64,000 nt of DNA from CAXMQS01 sp964195995 (GCA_964195995.1 CAXMQS010000075.1:52108-116107), one strand, 5' to 3'. Shown: positions 25,490 through 34,730, counted from the first letter of the stretch. Numbers and translations are program-made. The notes: generated from the sequence alone by a model not told the origin.

Positions 25490-27301
25490 ATGTCGGAACA
25501 GATGGAATCCATTCGAGTTGTCCTGCGCGACGGGTTCGCCCACGTCGGGCGGCTGCTGCGCGCCCACAAGTGGGCGTTCACTCTCGCGGCTTCGGGAGCG
25601 ATTGCCTTCGCCACCGCGATCGTTGCGGCGGCGATCGTCATCGGTCGGGTCTCGGAAGAGCTCATCATCCCCGTGCTCGACGGCGGCGAACCTCTCGAGG
25701 ATCGCTGGATAGGGGCGGTGTTGGCCATCGGAGCCGTCGCTCTGTTCAAGGGTCTCGGCATCATCCTGCGTCGCACTGCGGCAGGCTGGCTGCAGTTCCG
25801 CAGCCAGGCCGACATGCGGTATCGGCTCATCGCTCATCAGCTCGGTCTGAAGCTCTCGTGGTTCAATCGCCAGAGCACGGGTGACCTGCTGGCGGTGACC
25901 GAAACCGATGCCCGCCAGGCCACCTTCATCTTGGCGCCCCTCCCGTTCGCCACCGGGGCCACCGTGTTGCTGGTCATCACAACGGCAATCGTGACGGTGA
26001 TCGACGTGTGGATGGGCCTGCTGGCGATCAGTTTTCTCGTCGTGACCATCGTGATCGACGTGTTCGGGACCCGAAGGGTCTTCGCCGACTTCGAGAAGGT
26101 GCAGCAAACGCGGGGCAAGGTCTCGGGGCTTGCTCACGAGAGCTTCGATGGCGCTCTGACCGTGAAGTCCCTCGGCCGCGAGGATTACGAGACGGAGCGG
26201 ATGAGGCAGGCATCCGATGGCTTGCGCGACGACATCATCGTTGTCACCAGGATCTGGGCCTTCTATCGGGCCATCGTCGAGAGCCTCCCGACAGCAACGA
26301 TCATCGTTCTGTTGGTGGTCGGAGTGGTTCGCATCAGCAGCGGGGACCTCAGTTCCGGCGATCTCGTCACGGTCACCTACCTCGTCTCGTTGCTGACGTG
26401 GCCTATTCGCATGATCGCCTTCGTGTTGTGGGACATGAGCGAGAGCCTCGCCGGCTGGCGCAGGGTGGAGAAGATTCTTGAAGTAGACGAGTTCGTAGAA
26501 CACGGAAGCCTTATCGCTACACCCGCAGATTCCGGTGCTGCCGTCGCCGGAGACGAGGTTGCCTTCGGTTACGTCCCTGAGGAACGGATCCTGTCAGATG
26601 TGCGCTGGGACATCCCGCCAGGAAGGACCATCGCAGTTGTCGGAGCGACGGGGTCCGGCAAGTCGACGCTCGCCATGCTATTGGCGCGTCTGTGGGACCC
26701 AGACACGGGCGAGATCAGCCTCGACGGACGCGACCTCAGGGCCTTCGCCCGTTCCGAGTTGCCGCGAGAGGTCGCCTTCGTTGCCCAGGAGTCCTTCCTC
26801 TTCGACGACGACGTCACGGGCAACATCGCTCTCGGCGGGAAGAGCGGCAGCGAGGCGGTGCAGACCGCCGCCGGGCTGGCTGTCGCCGATGAGTTCATCG
26901 CCGAGCTACCGCATGGCTTCGAAACCCAACTCGGTGAACGAGGGACCACGTTGTCTGGCGGGCAGCGACAGCGCATTGCCTTGGCTCGAGCGCTGGTACG
27001 GAGGCCACGCCTGCTCATCCTCGACGATGCCACCTCGTCCGTCGATTCGTCCGTCGAGACCGAGATCCTCCGCGGCCTGAAGCGGGCTGACCTTCCATCG
27101 ACGGTCGTCATTGTGGCGCACCGGCGGTCCTCGATCATGCTGGCAGACGAAGTTGTCTTCCTTGCCGGCGGCCGCATCCGCGCCCACGGAACCCACGACG
27201 AGCTACTAGCAGCAGAGCCGGGGTACGCCAGGCTTCTGGAGGCCTATGAGGAGGACCTGGCGCGGCGCGACGAAGAACGCCAAGCGGAGGCGGTGACATG
27301 A
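25490..27301 (+). CDS. ABC exporter subunit 1 (TMD-NBD fusion)
   Basis: The 603-aa half-transporter has a six-helix ABC exporter membrane domain (about residues 30-335) and a nucleotide-binding domain. The NBD shows Walker A GATGSGKST, signature LSGGQRQRIALARAL, Walker B LLILDDATSSVD and H-loop VAHRRSS. The catalytic Glu after Walker B is Asp, a usual sign of the degenerate site in heterodimeric exporters. The partner gene overlaps by 4 nt. The substrate is unknown. Confidence 0.93.
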   Translation: MSEQMESIRVVLRDGFAHVGRLLRAHKWAFTLAASGAIAFATAIVAAAIVIGRVSEELIIPVLDGGEPLEDRWIGAVLAIGAVALFKGLGIILRRTAAGWLQFRSQADMRYRLIAHQLGLKLSWFNRQSTGDLLAVTETDARQATFILAPLPFATGATVLLVITTAIVTVIDVWMGLLAISFLVVTIVIDVFGTRRVFADFEKVQQTRGKVSGLAHESFDGALTVKSLGREDYETERMRQASDGLRDDIIVVTRIWAFYRAIVESLPTATIIVLLVVGVVRISSGDLSSGDLVTVTYLVSLLTWPIRMIAFVLWDMSESLAGWRRVEKILEVDEFVEHGSLIATPADSGAAVAGDEVAFGYVPEERILSDVRWDIPPGRTIAVVGATGSGKSTLAMLLARLWDPDTGEISLDGRDLRAFARSELPREVAFVAQESFLFDDDVTGNIALGGKSGSEAVQTAAGLAVADEFIAELPHGFETQLGERGTTLSGGQRQRIALARALVRRPRLLILDDATSSVDSSVETEILRGLKRADLPSTVVIVAHRRSSIMLADEVVFLAGGRIRAHGTHDELLAAEPGYARLLEAYEEDLARRDEERQAEAVT

Positions 27302-29055
27302 GCGACATCGCAACTCGCACTGCTCTGCGCCGGGTGTTCGGCATCGCGCCCGCTCTAGTGAAAGGACTCTGGCTGACCCTGGGCCTCTTCACCATCGGCA
27401 CGACCATGCAGATCATCGTGCCCGTCGTGGTGCAGCAGGTCATCGACTACGAGGTGCTCGATCCCGATGGCGTGGATATCGAGGGTGTCTTGTGGCGCGG
27501 CGGCATTGCACTAATCGCGGTGGTCGTTGCTGCTTTTGCTGCCAAGGTGGCGTTTGTCCGGCTGGCGATCGCCGCCGCTACCGGCCTGTCAGATCTGCGG
27601 GTCGCAACCTTTCGCCACCTGCATCGTCTATCGATGCTCCACGTACAGGGCGAGCGCCGCGGCGCCCTCGTCGCCAGGGTCACATCTGATATAGCCACCA
27701 TCCAGGACTTCATGGAGTGGGGCGGAGTCGGACTGGTGATCGGCATCTCCCAGGTGCTCCTCGCCGTTGGCGTCATGGTGTTCTACAGATGGCAGCTGGC
27801 GCTCTTGGTCGTCCTTGGGGTGCTCATCTACGTGCTGCTCGTTGCCTGGTTCCAGAAGATCCTGTCTCGAGCACACGACAAGGTCCGGCTACGCGTCGCT
27901 GACGCGCTGGCGGCTATGGGCGAGGCGATATCGGGCCTGGAAGCGGTGCGAGCATTTGGGGCCGAGGATGCGACCCTCTCCAAGGTCTCCAAGACGCTCG
28001 ATGCTCAGTTCGCCGAGGAGTTCCGCACGGGACGGTTAGGGGCCTTCTTGTTCTCGTCGGCCGAAGTCTTCGCCGGTGCTATCACCGCAGGCGTTGTCGG
28101 TGTCGGGGTGTGGCTGGGAGCGGCCGAGGGCGTGACCGCCGGCACCCTTGTTGCCTTCCTCTTCCTGGTCAACCTCCTCGTAGATCCGGTCCAGCTACTC
28201 GTGGAGACCCTCGACCAGGCCCAGACCGCCGGAGCCGGCATCCGGCGGATTCTGGGTGTGCTCGACACCGAGGTAGATGTGCCCGACCCCGTCGACGGAG
28301 TTGACCTTCCTCCAGGGCGTCTCGAGGTTGCCATCGAGGGCGTGCGGTTCCGCTACCCGACAGGCGATGACGTTCTGTCAGAAGTGGATGCCCACATCGG
28401 CGCAGGGGCACGGGTCGCCGTTGTCGGCGAGACAGGCAGTGGCAAGACCACCTTCGCCAAGCTGGTGACTCGACTCCTTGATCCGGCAGAAGGTCGCGTG
28501 CGGGTTGGAGGGGTCTCGGCTGACGAGGTCAAGTTCTCGAGCCTGCGCCGCCGGGTCGCCTTCGTGCCCCAGGAGGGCTTCCTCTTCGACACGACTGTCG
28601 CCAACAACGTCCGCTACGGGAAGCCAGATGCCAGCGATGCCGAGATCCTGGCGGCTTTCGACGACCTCGGACTCGGCGACTGGGTACAGGGATTGCCGAA
28701 CGGCCTCGACACAGAAGTAGGGGAGCGTGGTGGCAATGTCTCTGCTGGGGAGCGCCAGCTGGTGGCGCTGACTCGGGCCTGGATCACCGATCCCGACCTG
28801 CTCGTGCTCGATGAGGCGACGTCGGCGGTCGACCCCGCCCTCGAGGTCCAACTGCGGAGGGCCATCGAGCGCCTGACAGGCGGCAGGACCTCCATCACTG
28901 TTGCTCACCGACTTTCGACCGCCGAAGCTTCGGATGAGATCTTTGTCTTCGACGCCGGTCGTCTGGTTGAGAAGGGGGACCACGCCGCTCTTGTTGACGC
29001 CGGGGGCGTATACGCCTCTCTCCATGCAGACTGGGCATCGAGCACCTCTACCTGA
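27298..29055 (+). CDS. ABC exporter subunit 2 (TMD-NBD fusion)
   Basis: The 585-aa half-transporter completes the heterodimer. The six-helix membrane domain precedes an NBD with Walker A GETGSGKTT, signature VSAGERQLVALTRAW, Walker B LLVLDEATSAVD with intact catalytic Glu, and H-loop VAHRLST. The signature motif is slightly degenerate (SAGER rather than SGGQR), complementary to the Asp substitution in the partner. That pattern predicts one hydrolytic and one weak ATP site. Confidence 0.93.
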   Translation: MSDIATRTALRRVFGIAPALVKGLWLTLGLFTIGTTMQIIVPVVVQQVIDYEVLDPDGVDIEGVLWRGGIALIAVVVAAFAAKVAFVRLAIAAATGLSDLRVATFRHLHRLSMLHVQGERRGALVARVTSDIATIQDFMEWGGVGLVIGISQVLLAVGVMVFYRWQLALLVVLGVLIYVLLVAWFQKILSRAHDKVRLRVADALAAMGEAISGLEAVRAFGAEDATLSKVSKTLDAQFAEEFRTGRLGAFLFSSAEVFAGAITAGVVGVGVWLGAAEGVTAGTLVAFLFLVNLLVDPVQLLVETLDQAQTAGAGIRRILGVLDTEVDVPDPVDGVDLPPGRLEVAIEGVRFRYPTGDDVLSEVDAHIGAGARVAVVGETGSGKTTFAKLVTRLLDPAEGRVRVGGVSADEVKFSSLRRRVAFVPQEGFLFDTTVANNVRYGKPDASDAEILAAFDDLGLGDWVQGLPNGLDTEVGERGGNVSAGERQLVALTRAWITDPDLLVLDEATSAVDPALEVQLRRAIERLTGGRTSITVAHRLSTAEASDEIFVFDAGRLVEKGDHAALVDAGGVYASLHADWASSTST

Positions 29056-29099
29056 GCACCGCTTCAGTATCAGCCAGCAGGAGCCGATGCGGTTAGATA

Positions 29100-29486
29100 A
29101 TGGCAGTCGAAGCAACCATCCTCGTCATCGAGGACCAGGAGTTCACGGAACGGGTGATCCGTGCCGCTCTGCGCGACCGTCCCTTTGAGATCTTCGCCGC
29201 CAGCAATGGCGAGGTCGGCTACGAAATGCTCAAGGATCTCCGCCCAGACTTGCTGTTGCTCGACCTTTCGCTGCCCGGCAAGGACGGCTGGGAGGTTCTC
29301 GAAGACATGCGTCGGGACCCGGCGTTGCAGTCGATTCCGGTCATCATCGTTAGCGCCCAGGGGCGGTCCGCCGTCGAGGCCAGGGCGGCCGATCTCGACA
29401 TCTCGGCCCTAATCAACAAACCGTTTCGGGTTCCTGAACTCCGCCAAGCCGTTGACATGGTGCTCGGCGCCGCCGAAGTCGCCTGA
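29100..29486 (+). CDS. Stand-alone receiver domain response regulator
   Basis: The 128-aa protein is a receiver alone: acidic pair in LVIEDQEF, phospho-acceptor Asp in LLLLDLSLPGKDGWE (about residue 53), Ser/Thr in PVIIVSAQG and conserved Lys in INKPFRVPEL. There is no output domain, so it would act through protein contacts, as CheY or Spo0F do. Its partner kinase is not adjacent. Confidence 0.9.
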   Translation: MAVEATILVIEDQEFTERVIRAALRDRPFEIFAASNGEVGYEMLKDLRPDLLLLDLSLPGKDGWEVLEDMRRDPALQSIPVIIVSAQGRSAVEARAADLDISALINKPFRVPELRQAVDMVLGAAEVA

Positions 29487-29563
29487 TCCATAATTTCGGT
29501 CTGTGACTCCGTATCTGTCGCTACCCTATGCCCCTGCCTAGGGCACTCGCCCCGCTCACATTT

Positions 29564-29610
29564 CCGTCCCAACGTGCTGCGGTTCGAGTCGTGTTGATGC
29601 GATGGGACGG
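29564..29610 (+). promoter_or_regulatory. Inverted repeat in the leader of the RRM gene
   Basis: CCGTCCCA (29564-29571) and TGGGACGG (29603-29610) are perfect 8-bp complements separated by 31 nt, ending about 31 nt before the RNA-binding-protein ATG. They could form a stem in the 5' leader. Cold-inducible RNA-binding-protein genes often have structured leaders, but a regulatory role here is only inferred. Confidence 0.3.
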
Positions 29611-29641
29611 ACGGCTTAGGCCGCGATTCAGAAGGAATTGA

Positions 29642-29887
29642 ATGAACATCTACGTTGGGAATCTTCCCTTTTCCACCACCAACGCCGACCTAGAGGACCT
29701 TTTCGGTCAGCATGGCTCGGTCATGTCGGCTGCGGTCATCATGGACCGTGACACCGGTCGCTCTCGGGGCTTCGGCTTCGTCGAGATGGGCAGTGACGAT
29801 GAGGCTCGCGCCGCCATCGAATCACTCGCCGGACACGACATGGGCGGCCGTCCACTTACGGTCAACGAAGCAAAGCCTCGTCGCTAG
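29642..29887 (+). CDS. RRM-type RNA-binding protein
   Basis: The 81-aa protein is a single RNA recognition motif. RNP2 is IYVGNLPF at the N-terminus and RNP1 is SRGFGFVEM, with the usual alpha-helices between. The tail is short and basic (AKPRR). Bacterial RRM proteins of this type are typically cold-induced RNA chaperones. An AGAAGGAA ribosome site precedes the ATG. It is 6 nt upstream of an IF-1-like gene, suggesting a joint role in translation. Confidence 0.93.
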   Translation: MNIYVGNLPFSTTNADLEDLFGQHGSVMSAAVIMDRDTGRSRGFGFVEMGSDDEARAAIESLAGHDMGGRPLTVNEAKPRR

Positions 29888-29893
29888 GCGACC

Positions 29894-30115
29894 ATGGCGA
29901 ATGAAGACGTCGTTCGGGCGGCAGGCACCGTCGTCGCTACGTTGCGCAACGCAACGTTCAAAGTGAAGACAGATGCCGGGCTCGAGGTCATCGCCAAAGC
30001 ATCCGGCAAAATGCGCCGGGGGCGACTGATCCGGATCATCCCGGGCGACCGAGTCGAGGTCGAGGTTTCGACATATGACCCAACGCGGGGACGAATCATC
30101 TGGCGACACCGCTGA
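29894..30115 (+). CDS. infA: Translation initiation factor IF-1-like protein
   Basis: The 73-aa protein has the S1/OB fold of IF-1: GTVVATLRNATFKVKTDAG, ASGKMRRGRLIRIIPGDRVE and YDPTRGRIIWRHR. The usual HISGKMR is KASGKMR. IF-1 binds the 30S A site during initiation. The normal actinobacterial infA lies in the ribosomal-protein operon; that operon is not in the window, so this may be a second copy. It ends before a strong terminator. Confidence 0.85.
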   Translation: MANEDVVRAAGTVVATLRNATFKVKTDAGLEVIAKASGKMRRGRLIRIIPGDRVEVEVSTYDPTRGRIIWRHR

Positions 30116-30135
30116 CCGAGCTTCGAAAACGAAGA

Positions 30136-30165
30136 GAGAAACGGCGCCTTCGGGCGCCGTTTCTC
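30136..30165. terminator. Strong bidirectional hairpin terminator
   Basis: A perfect 13-bp stem with the loop TTCG (arms 30136-30148 and 30153-30165) lies between the convergent infA-like and pyrD genes. The stem has a GC core, GGCGCC, flanked by AAAC/GTTT, which gives a short T tract in the 3' arm on both strands. It should end both transcripts. The last two bases of the right arm are within the pyrD stop codon. Confidence 0.85.
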
Positions 30166-31159
30166 ATTTGGTAGCTGCGACCAGCTCCCGCAACAGCCCA
30201 GGCCCCTGGTAGACCAGTCCGGTGTAGGCCTGGACCAGATCAGCACCGGCGTCGATCTTGGAGGCGGCATCCGCTCCGCTGACAATGCCACCTGAGGCGA
30301 TGATGGGCAGCCTGCTCCCGGTTCGTCGAGTGATCTCCGACACCATCCGCGTCGACATCTTGGTAAGGGCAGCTCCACTGAGTCCTCCAGGTTCTGTGGC
30401 AAGTGGTGAGGACAAGCCGTCTCTTCGCAGCGTGGTGTTCGTGGCTACCACGCCGTCTATCCCACTCCCCATCACCGCCTCGAGGGCCTGGTCGAGCTGA
30501 TCGTCGTCGAGGTCCGGGGAGAGCTTGGCGAGTACAGGGACGCTGCCGCGACGCTCGGCGATGGCACCAAGAAGCTCCGCCAGTCGGGGACCGCGCTGCA
30601 ACTCGCGCAGCCCCGGCGTGTTCGGCGAGCTGACATTGATGGTCAGGAAGTCGGCAAGCGGTGCGAAGCGATCTACCAGGAGGAGGTAGTCCGCCGCAGC
30701 CTCGTCGAGATCCGTGCTGCGTTGCTTTCCCAGGTTGACTCCAACGACGGTGTCGACACTGCTGTCGCGCAACCGTTTGGCCACGAAGTCGGCGCCTCGG
30801 CTTGGAAAGCCCATTCGATTGATGACTGACTCATCTTGGGGCAGACGAAAGACTCGCGGCCGCTCGTTACCCCGCTGCGGTTCGGGGGTGACCGTCCCCA
30901 CCTCGACGTGCCCGACCCCGAGGCGTCCCAAGCCGCGCAGGGCGATGGCGTCCTTGTCGAAGCCGGCGGCGATGCCTATGCGATTGCGGAAGTTGACGCC
31001 AAAGAGGGTCACCGGGTCTGCCGGCACGCCCCAGCGGTGCTTCACCGCCCACCCCAGCGGAGGTACGGCACCTGCCGCCTGGCTCAGCCGGACGGTGAGG
31101 TTGTGGGAGCGCTCTGGGTCCATACGACGAAGCACTCCGAGGGCGAGGCGATCAGCCAT
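30164..31159 (-). CDS. pyrD: Dihydroorotate dehydrogenase, class 2
   Basis: The ~331-aa protein oxidises dihydroorotate to orotate with quinone, at the membrane. Visible features are an N-terminal amphipathic segment before the barrel, FRNRIGIAAGFDKDAIALRG, VGTVTPEPQRGNERPRVFRL, the catalytic-Ser loop NVSSPNTPGLRELQ, ATNTTLRRDGL and GGIVSGADAASKI. The start ATG at 31157-31159 overlaps the end of pyrFE by 8 nt. It is the last gene of the pyrimidine operon. Confidence 0.94.
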   Translation of the reverse strand: MADRLALGVLRRMDPERSHNLTVRLSQAAGAVPPLGWAVKHRWGVPADPVTLFGVNFRNRIGIAAGFDKDAIALRGLGRLGVGHVEVGTVTPEPQRGNERPRVFRLPQDESVINRMGFPSRGADFVAKRLRDSSVDTVVGVNLGKQRSTDLDEAAADYLLLVDRFAPLADFLTINVSSPNTPGLRELQRGPRLAELLGAIAERRGSVPVLAKLSPDLDDDQLDQALEAVMGSGIDGVVATNTTLRRDGLSSPLATEPGGLSGAALTKMSTRMVSEITRRTGSRLPIIASGGIVSGADAASKIDAGADLVQAYTGLVYQGPGLLRELVAATK

Positions 31160-32513
31160 CGAGGTAATCGATGACGGCCGAGTGACTCTTGGCGTCGAGT
31201 GCTTCGAGTCGGAGGAGGCGATCGACGAGGTCACGCACAGAGATCACTGAGTGGAACCGATAGCCGGCAGCGGCGAGCGCTTCCGAAGCGCCACCAAGGC
31301 GATCGATAAGGACGACGATGTCTGTGATGGCGAGCCCCGCTGCCGCCAGCTGGGAGATCGCCTCGATCTTGGTTTCGCCGCTCGTAGCCAGATCATCTAT
31401 GACAACGGCGGTGTCTCCCTCAGCGAAGACCCCCTCGACGGACTTCTTGGTGCCGTAGTCCTTGACCTCTCGGCGCGGGTAGACCATCGAGGTTCCCGTC
31501 TGCAGTGCGATGGCGCTACCGATCGGGAGCGCGGCGTAGGGCAGCGCCGCGATGTGGTCGAACTCGAGGTCGGCGAGGATCCCAGCCATCTCACGAGCGA
31601 CGCGCCGCAACAGATCGGGTCGAGCGGCCAGTCGCCGCAGGTCGACGTAGATCGGTGATGACGCCCCCGACTTCAGGGTGAACTCTCCGAACTGAACACA
31701 GCCGGCTTCGAACAGTCCGATGGCGAGCTGATCGAGCGGGGATGTGCCAGGAATCGGATCCACCTCATTGATGGCAGTTCGCAAGGCCTCTGCGGCGGCG
31801 CCTCGGTCGCCGGCGCTGGCGATGGCCCTGCTCACGGGAACCAGCAGGCCGCTGCCGTCGCGGCGCTTGCCGACGGCTACAGCATCCTCCAGGTCTGCCC
31901 CCTGGGCCCCGACCCCTGGCGCCAGGATCCAGGCGTCTGGAGCCAGTTGCCGCACGGCGGCGAGTTGATCGGGAGCGGTGGCGCCGACGACGTAGCCGAT
32001 GCCGGGCCCGCCGATGGATGTGACCACGTGTTCGAAGAACGGCCGGCCGTCGGCCATCGGCGAATCTTGAAGCTGGCCGCTTCCGGGATTCGATGTGCGG
32101 GCAAGGACGAAGACGCCCTTGCCGGGCCGGAGGAAAGGCTGAAGCGACTCGGCGCCCAGGTACGGACTGAGGGTGACCGCATCGGCACCGAGCCCATCAA
32201 AGATGGCGTCCGCGTATGCCGTTGCGGTTGACCCGATATCTCCCCGCTTGGCGTCGACGATGACCGGGATGTCGTCAGGTACGGCAGCGATCACGTCTCG
32301 CAGGGCCTCCCAGCCCTTGCCGCCGAAGACCTCGAAGAAGGCGATGTTCGGCTTGAACGCCGCCGCCGAGGAAGCCGTCTGCTCGATGAGACGCAGACAG
32401 AAGCTCTTGGCGGCCGCGACCGTCGGCGTCGCCAGGAGCTCGGCGTGGGGGTCGAGGCCGACGCACAGCAGCGAGTCAACAGACTTGGCCCTGGCTTCGA
32501 GCCGGCGGAACAT
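31152..32513 (-). CDS. pyrFE: Bifunctional OMP decarboxylase-orotate phosphoribosyltransferase
   Basis: The 453-aa fusion carries PyrF first (residues ~1-260) and PyrE second (~265-453). PyrF is the long type-2 OMPDC: LCVGLDPHAEL, PVIVDAKRGDIGSTATAYAD and GYVVGATAPDQLAAV. PyrE has LKSGASSPIYVDLR, YPRREVKDYGTKKSVEG and the PRPP loop VVIDDLATSGETKIEA. The fusion converts orotate to UMP. The order is the reverse of animal/plant UMP synthase and matches that known from kinetoplastids and some bacteria. ATGA overlap with pyrB. Confidence 0.93.
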   Translation of the reverse strand: MFRRLEARAKSVDSLLCVGLDPHAELLATPTVAAAKSFCLRLIEQTASSAAAFKPNIAFFEVFGGKGWEALRDVIAAVPDDIPVIVDAKRGDIGSTATAYADAIFDGLGADAVTLSPYLGAESLQPFLRPGKGVFVLARTSNPGSGQLQDSPMADGRPFFEHVVTSIGGPGIGYVVGATAPDQLAAVRQLAPDAWILAPGVGAQGADLEDAVAVGKRRDGSGLLVPVSRAIASAGDRGAAAEALRTAINEVDPIPGTSPLDQLAIGLFEAGCVQFGEFTLKSGASSPIYVDLRRLAARPDLLRRVAREMAGILADLEFDHIAALPYAALPIGSAIALQTGTSMVYPRREVKDYGTKKSVEGVFAEGDTAVVIDDLATSGETKIEAISQLAAAGLAITDIVVLIDRLGGASEALAAAGYRFHSVISVRDLVDRLLRLEALDAKSHSAVIDYLDG

Positions 32514-33481
32514 CAGGCTTTCCCGAGAACCATGGCGAGCAGCGCCATTCGAACGTATAGGCCGTACTCCATCTGGCGGAAGTAGGCCGCCCTGGCGTCG
32601 GCATCGACCGCCGGATCTATCTCGCCGACTCGAGGGAGTGGGTGCATAACGATCATGCGTTCCTTGGCCTTCTCCATCGTCTCGGGTGTGATGATGTATG
32701 CGTCCTTTACCAACTCGTAGGAGGCCTCGTCGGTGAACCGTTCCTTCTGGACTCGGGTCACATAGAGCACATCCGTCTCTCCGAGCACAGCATCCAGCGA
32801 ATCGTGCTCGGACTGTTGGATTCCCTTGGCCGCGACCTCCTCGGTGACGTCGGAAGGCATCGTCAGCATGTCGGGCGACACATAGTTGAGCGTCACGTCA
32901 TAGTTGGTGAGGAGGCGAGCGAGAGAGTGGACCGTCCGTCCGTACTTGAGGTCGCCGACCATGGTCACGGTGAGCCCGTCAACGGCTCCTAGCTCCTCGC
33001 GGATCGTGAACAGGTCGAGGAGGGCTTGGGTGGGATGTTCGCCGACACCGTCTCCGGCGTTGATGATCGGCTTGGTCGCGAACTCGGCCGCCATGGCTGA
33101 GGCCCCAACCTCGGGGTGGCGCAGGACAACAACGTCCGCGTAGCACTCGAGGCTGCGAATGGTGTCAGGAAGGGATTCGCCCTTGGAGACCGACGAGTAG
33201 TGAACCTCGTTGATGGCGATGACGCTTCCGCCGAGGCGCTCCATCGCTGCCAGGAACGACGATGACGTACGCGTCGATGGTTCATAGAAGAGGTTGGCGA
33301 GGATCTTCCCCTTCAAGAGATCGAATGTGCCAACCCTGGCGACCATCTCTCGCATCTCGTGTGCCACCTCGAACGTGTAGTCGAGAGACTGGTGATCGAA
33401 CTGCTTCACCGACAGGATGTCGGCGCCGTAGAAGGGAGCCGTCCTCTGGTCCCCGAATGGAAGATGGGCGTTGGGTGTCAT
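32513..33481 (-). CDS. pyrB: Aspartate carbamoyltransferase, CAD-like
   Basis: The 322-aa catalytic chain has the carbamoyl-phosphate loop [51 protein letters not shown] and [16 protein letters not shown]. These blocks are closer to the ATCase domain of animal CAD than to E. coli PyrB, where the corresponding segment is NAGDGSNQHPTQ. No pyrI regulatory chain is encoded. The ATG at 33479-33481 overlaps pyrC by 4 nt; a longer frame to 33613 has no family support. Confidence 0.94.
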   Translation of the reverse strand: MTPNAHLPFGDQRTAPFYGADILSVKQFDHQSLDYTFEVAHEMREMVARVGTFDLLKGKILANLFYEPSTRTSSSFLAAMERLGGSVIAINEVHYSSVSKGESLPDTIRSLECYADVVVLRHPEVGASAMAAEFATKPIINAGDGVGEHPTQALLDLFTIREELGAVDGLTVTMVGDLKYGRTVHSLARLLTNYDVTLNYVSPDMLTMPSDVTEEVAAKGIQQSEHDSLDAVLGETDVLYVTRVQKERFTDEASYELVKDAYIITPETMEKAKERMIVMHPLPRVGEIDPAVDADARAAYFRQMEYGLYVRMALLAMVLGKA

Positions 33482-34542
33482 CGTTTCTCCGTTCTTATGG
33501 CCTGGCCGCTTCCCGGCAGGGCCCTGATCACTCCGTCCTTGTAAACCTCTTCGGTCCGCAGCACAACTCTGCGAACCCGTCCTCGGACCCGGCGGCCTTC
33601 GAACGGCGTCCACCCAGCCTTGCTGATCATCGCAGCCCCGCTGATGGTCCAGCTGTGATCCTCGTCGACCTCGACGAACGTGCTGTCATCTGTGGGCAAT
33701 CCGAATACCTCGCTTGGTCGATCATGCATACGCCAGATGAGGTCATCGATGGTGAGCAGATCCCTGTGCACAGCGTCGAGGAGAAGCGGGAGTGCTGTTT
33801 CCAGGCCGGGGAAGCCCGGTGGCGGCGTCAGGCTGTCCTTCTCTGCGGGGAGGTGGGGTGCATGGTCTGTTGCGAAGCAGTCGATGACCTCCAGGTGGTG
33901 CCACAGGGCTGCCTGATCGTCTTCGCTTGCCAACGGTGGGCGCACGGTCGATCGTCGCTCGCCGATGACGGCGGAGTCCTTCTCGGTCAGGAAGAGATGG
34001 TGGGGGGCCACCTCGCAGGTAACTGCGATGCCTGAGTTCTTGGCGTTGGCGATGAGCTCAATCTCGGACCGAGACGAGACATGGCAGATGTGGATGGGCC
34101 GGCCGACGATGCGGGCCGTCTCGATGACCGCGGCGGCGGTAGGCCCTTCGGCGTGTGCAACGACGGGACGATCGAGAGGCCAGGCCGCCAGATGGTCGGC
34201 CCAATCCGAGACATCGTCGAGGCGAAGCTCGCCGTATGTGTCGTTGAGGTACATCTTGAGGCCGGCGGCCTGGGGCGCCATCGCCGCAGCCTCGACAATG
34301 TTTCCAGAGCTGGCGCCGACAAAGAGGGCGTAGTCGCAAGTAGCAGCGGCTGCTGCCAGCTGCGACGCTGCGGAGAAGGACTCGGGGTCAACCACGGGTG
34401 GGTGGGTGTTCGGCATCGCCAGCACGGTTGTGATGCCGCCGGCGAGGGCTGCCCCGGTACCGGACGCCCAATCTTCCTTGTGCTCGCCGCCTGGTTGGCG
34501 CAGGTGGACGTGAACATCAACGAGTCCGGGGAGCCGTATCAC
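33478..34542 (-). CDS. pyrC: Dihydroorotase, CAD-like
   Basis: The 354-aa zinc enzyme has [36 protein letters not shown], the carboxylated-Lys segment [28 protein letters not shown] and CFATDHAPH. It ends with the CAD-type segments [20 protein letters not shown]. Block by block it resembles the dihydroorotase domain of animal CAD. The GTG at 34540-34542 is required to include the first motif, and it follows the T tract of a terminator-like hairpin with no other ribosome site than the hairpin's own G run. It is the first gene of the operon. Confidence 0.94.
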   Translation of the reverse strand: MIRLPGLVDVHVHLRQPGGEHKEDWASGTGAALAGGITTVLAMPNTHPPVVDPESFSAASQLAAAAATCDYALFVGASSGNIVEAAAMAPQAAGLKMYLNDTYGELRLDDVSDWADHLAAWPLDRPVVAHAEGPTAAAVIETARIVGRPIHICHVSSRSEIELIANAKNSGIAVTCEVAPHHLFLTEKDSAVIGERRSTVRPPLASEDDQAALWHHLEVIDCFATDHAPHLPAEKDSLTPPPGFPGLETALPLLLDAVHRDLLTIDDLIWRMHDRPSEVFGLPTDDSTFVEVDEDHSWTISGAAMISKAGWTPFEGRRVRGRVRRVVLRTEEVYKDGVIRALPGSGQAIRTEKR

Positions 34543-34594
34543 AAAAAAGAAACCCCCAATGGGGGCTGGTGGCTGGTTGCGGATGGATATCCGC
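34543..34594 (-). promoter_or_regulatory. pyrC leader: Attenuator-like terminator directly upstream of pyrC
   Basis: On the minus strand a GCCCCC-ATT-GGGGG hairpin (34566-34553) is followed by TTTCTTTTTT (34552-34543) and immediately by the pyrC GTG. That is the form of an intrinsic terminator ending at the start codon. A second small stem lies just upstream (34579-34594, arms GCGGAT/ATCCGC). The only G-rich sequence that could act as a ribosome site is the hairpin arm itself. Control by premature termination or by start-site occlusion is a natural reading. Confidence 0.6.
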
Positions 34595-34730
34595 CGTCTC
34601 TTGTCGCAGGAGCTGTCATCAAAGGCAGCGGAAGTGTGGCCAGTCGAGACCCAAGAGTCAAGCTCTGTGGACTATCAAGACCTCGCCTGCGGATGCCGAT
34701 ACGTGTGGTAGGCGTCACATGGAGCGACCA

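Noticed and set aside
34678..34694. PyrR binding loop in the pyrC leader (minus strand)
   Set aside because: The sequence reading ATCCGCAGGCGAGGTCT keeps GAGG but does not fit the consensus ARUCCNGNGAGGYU before it.
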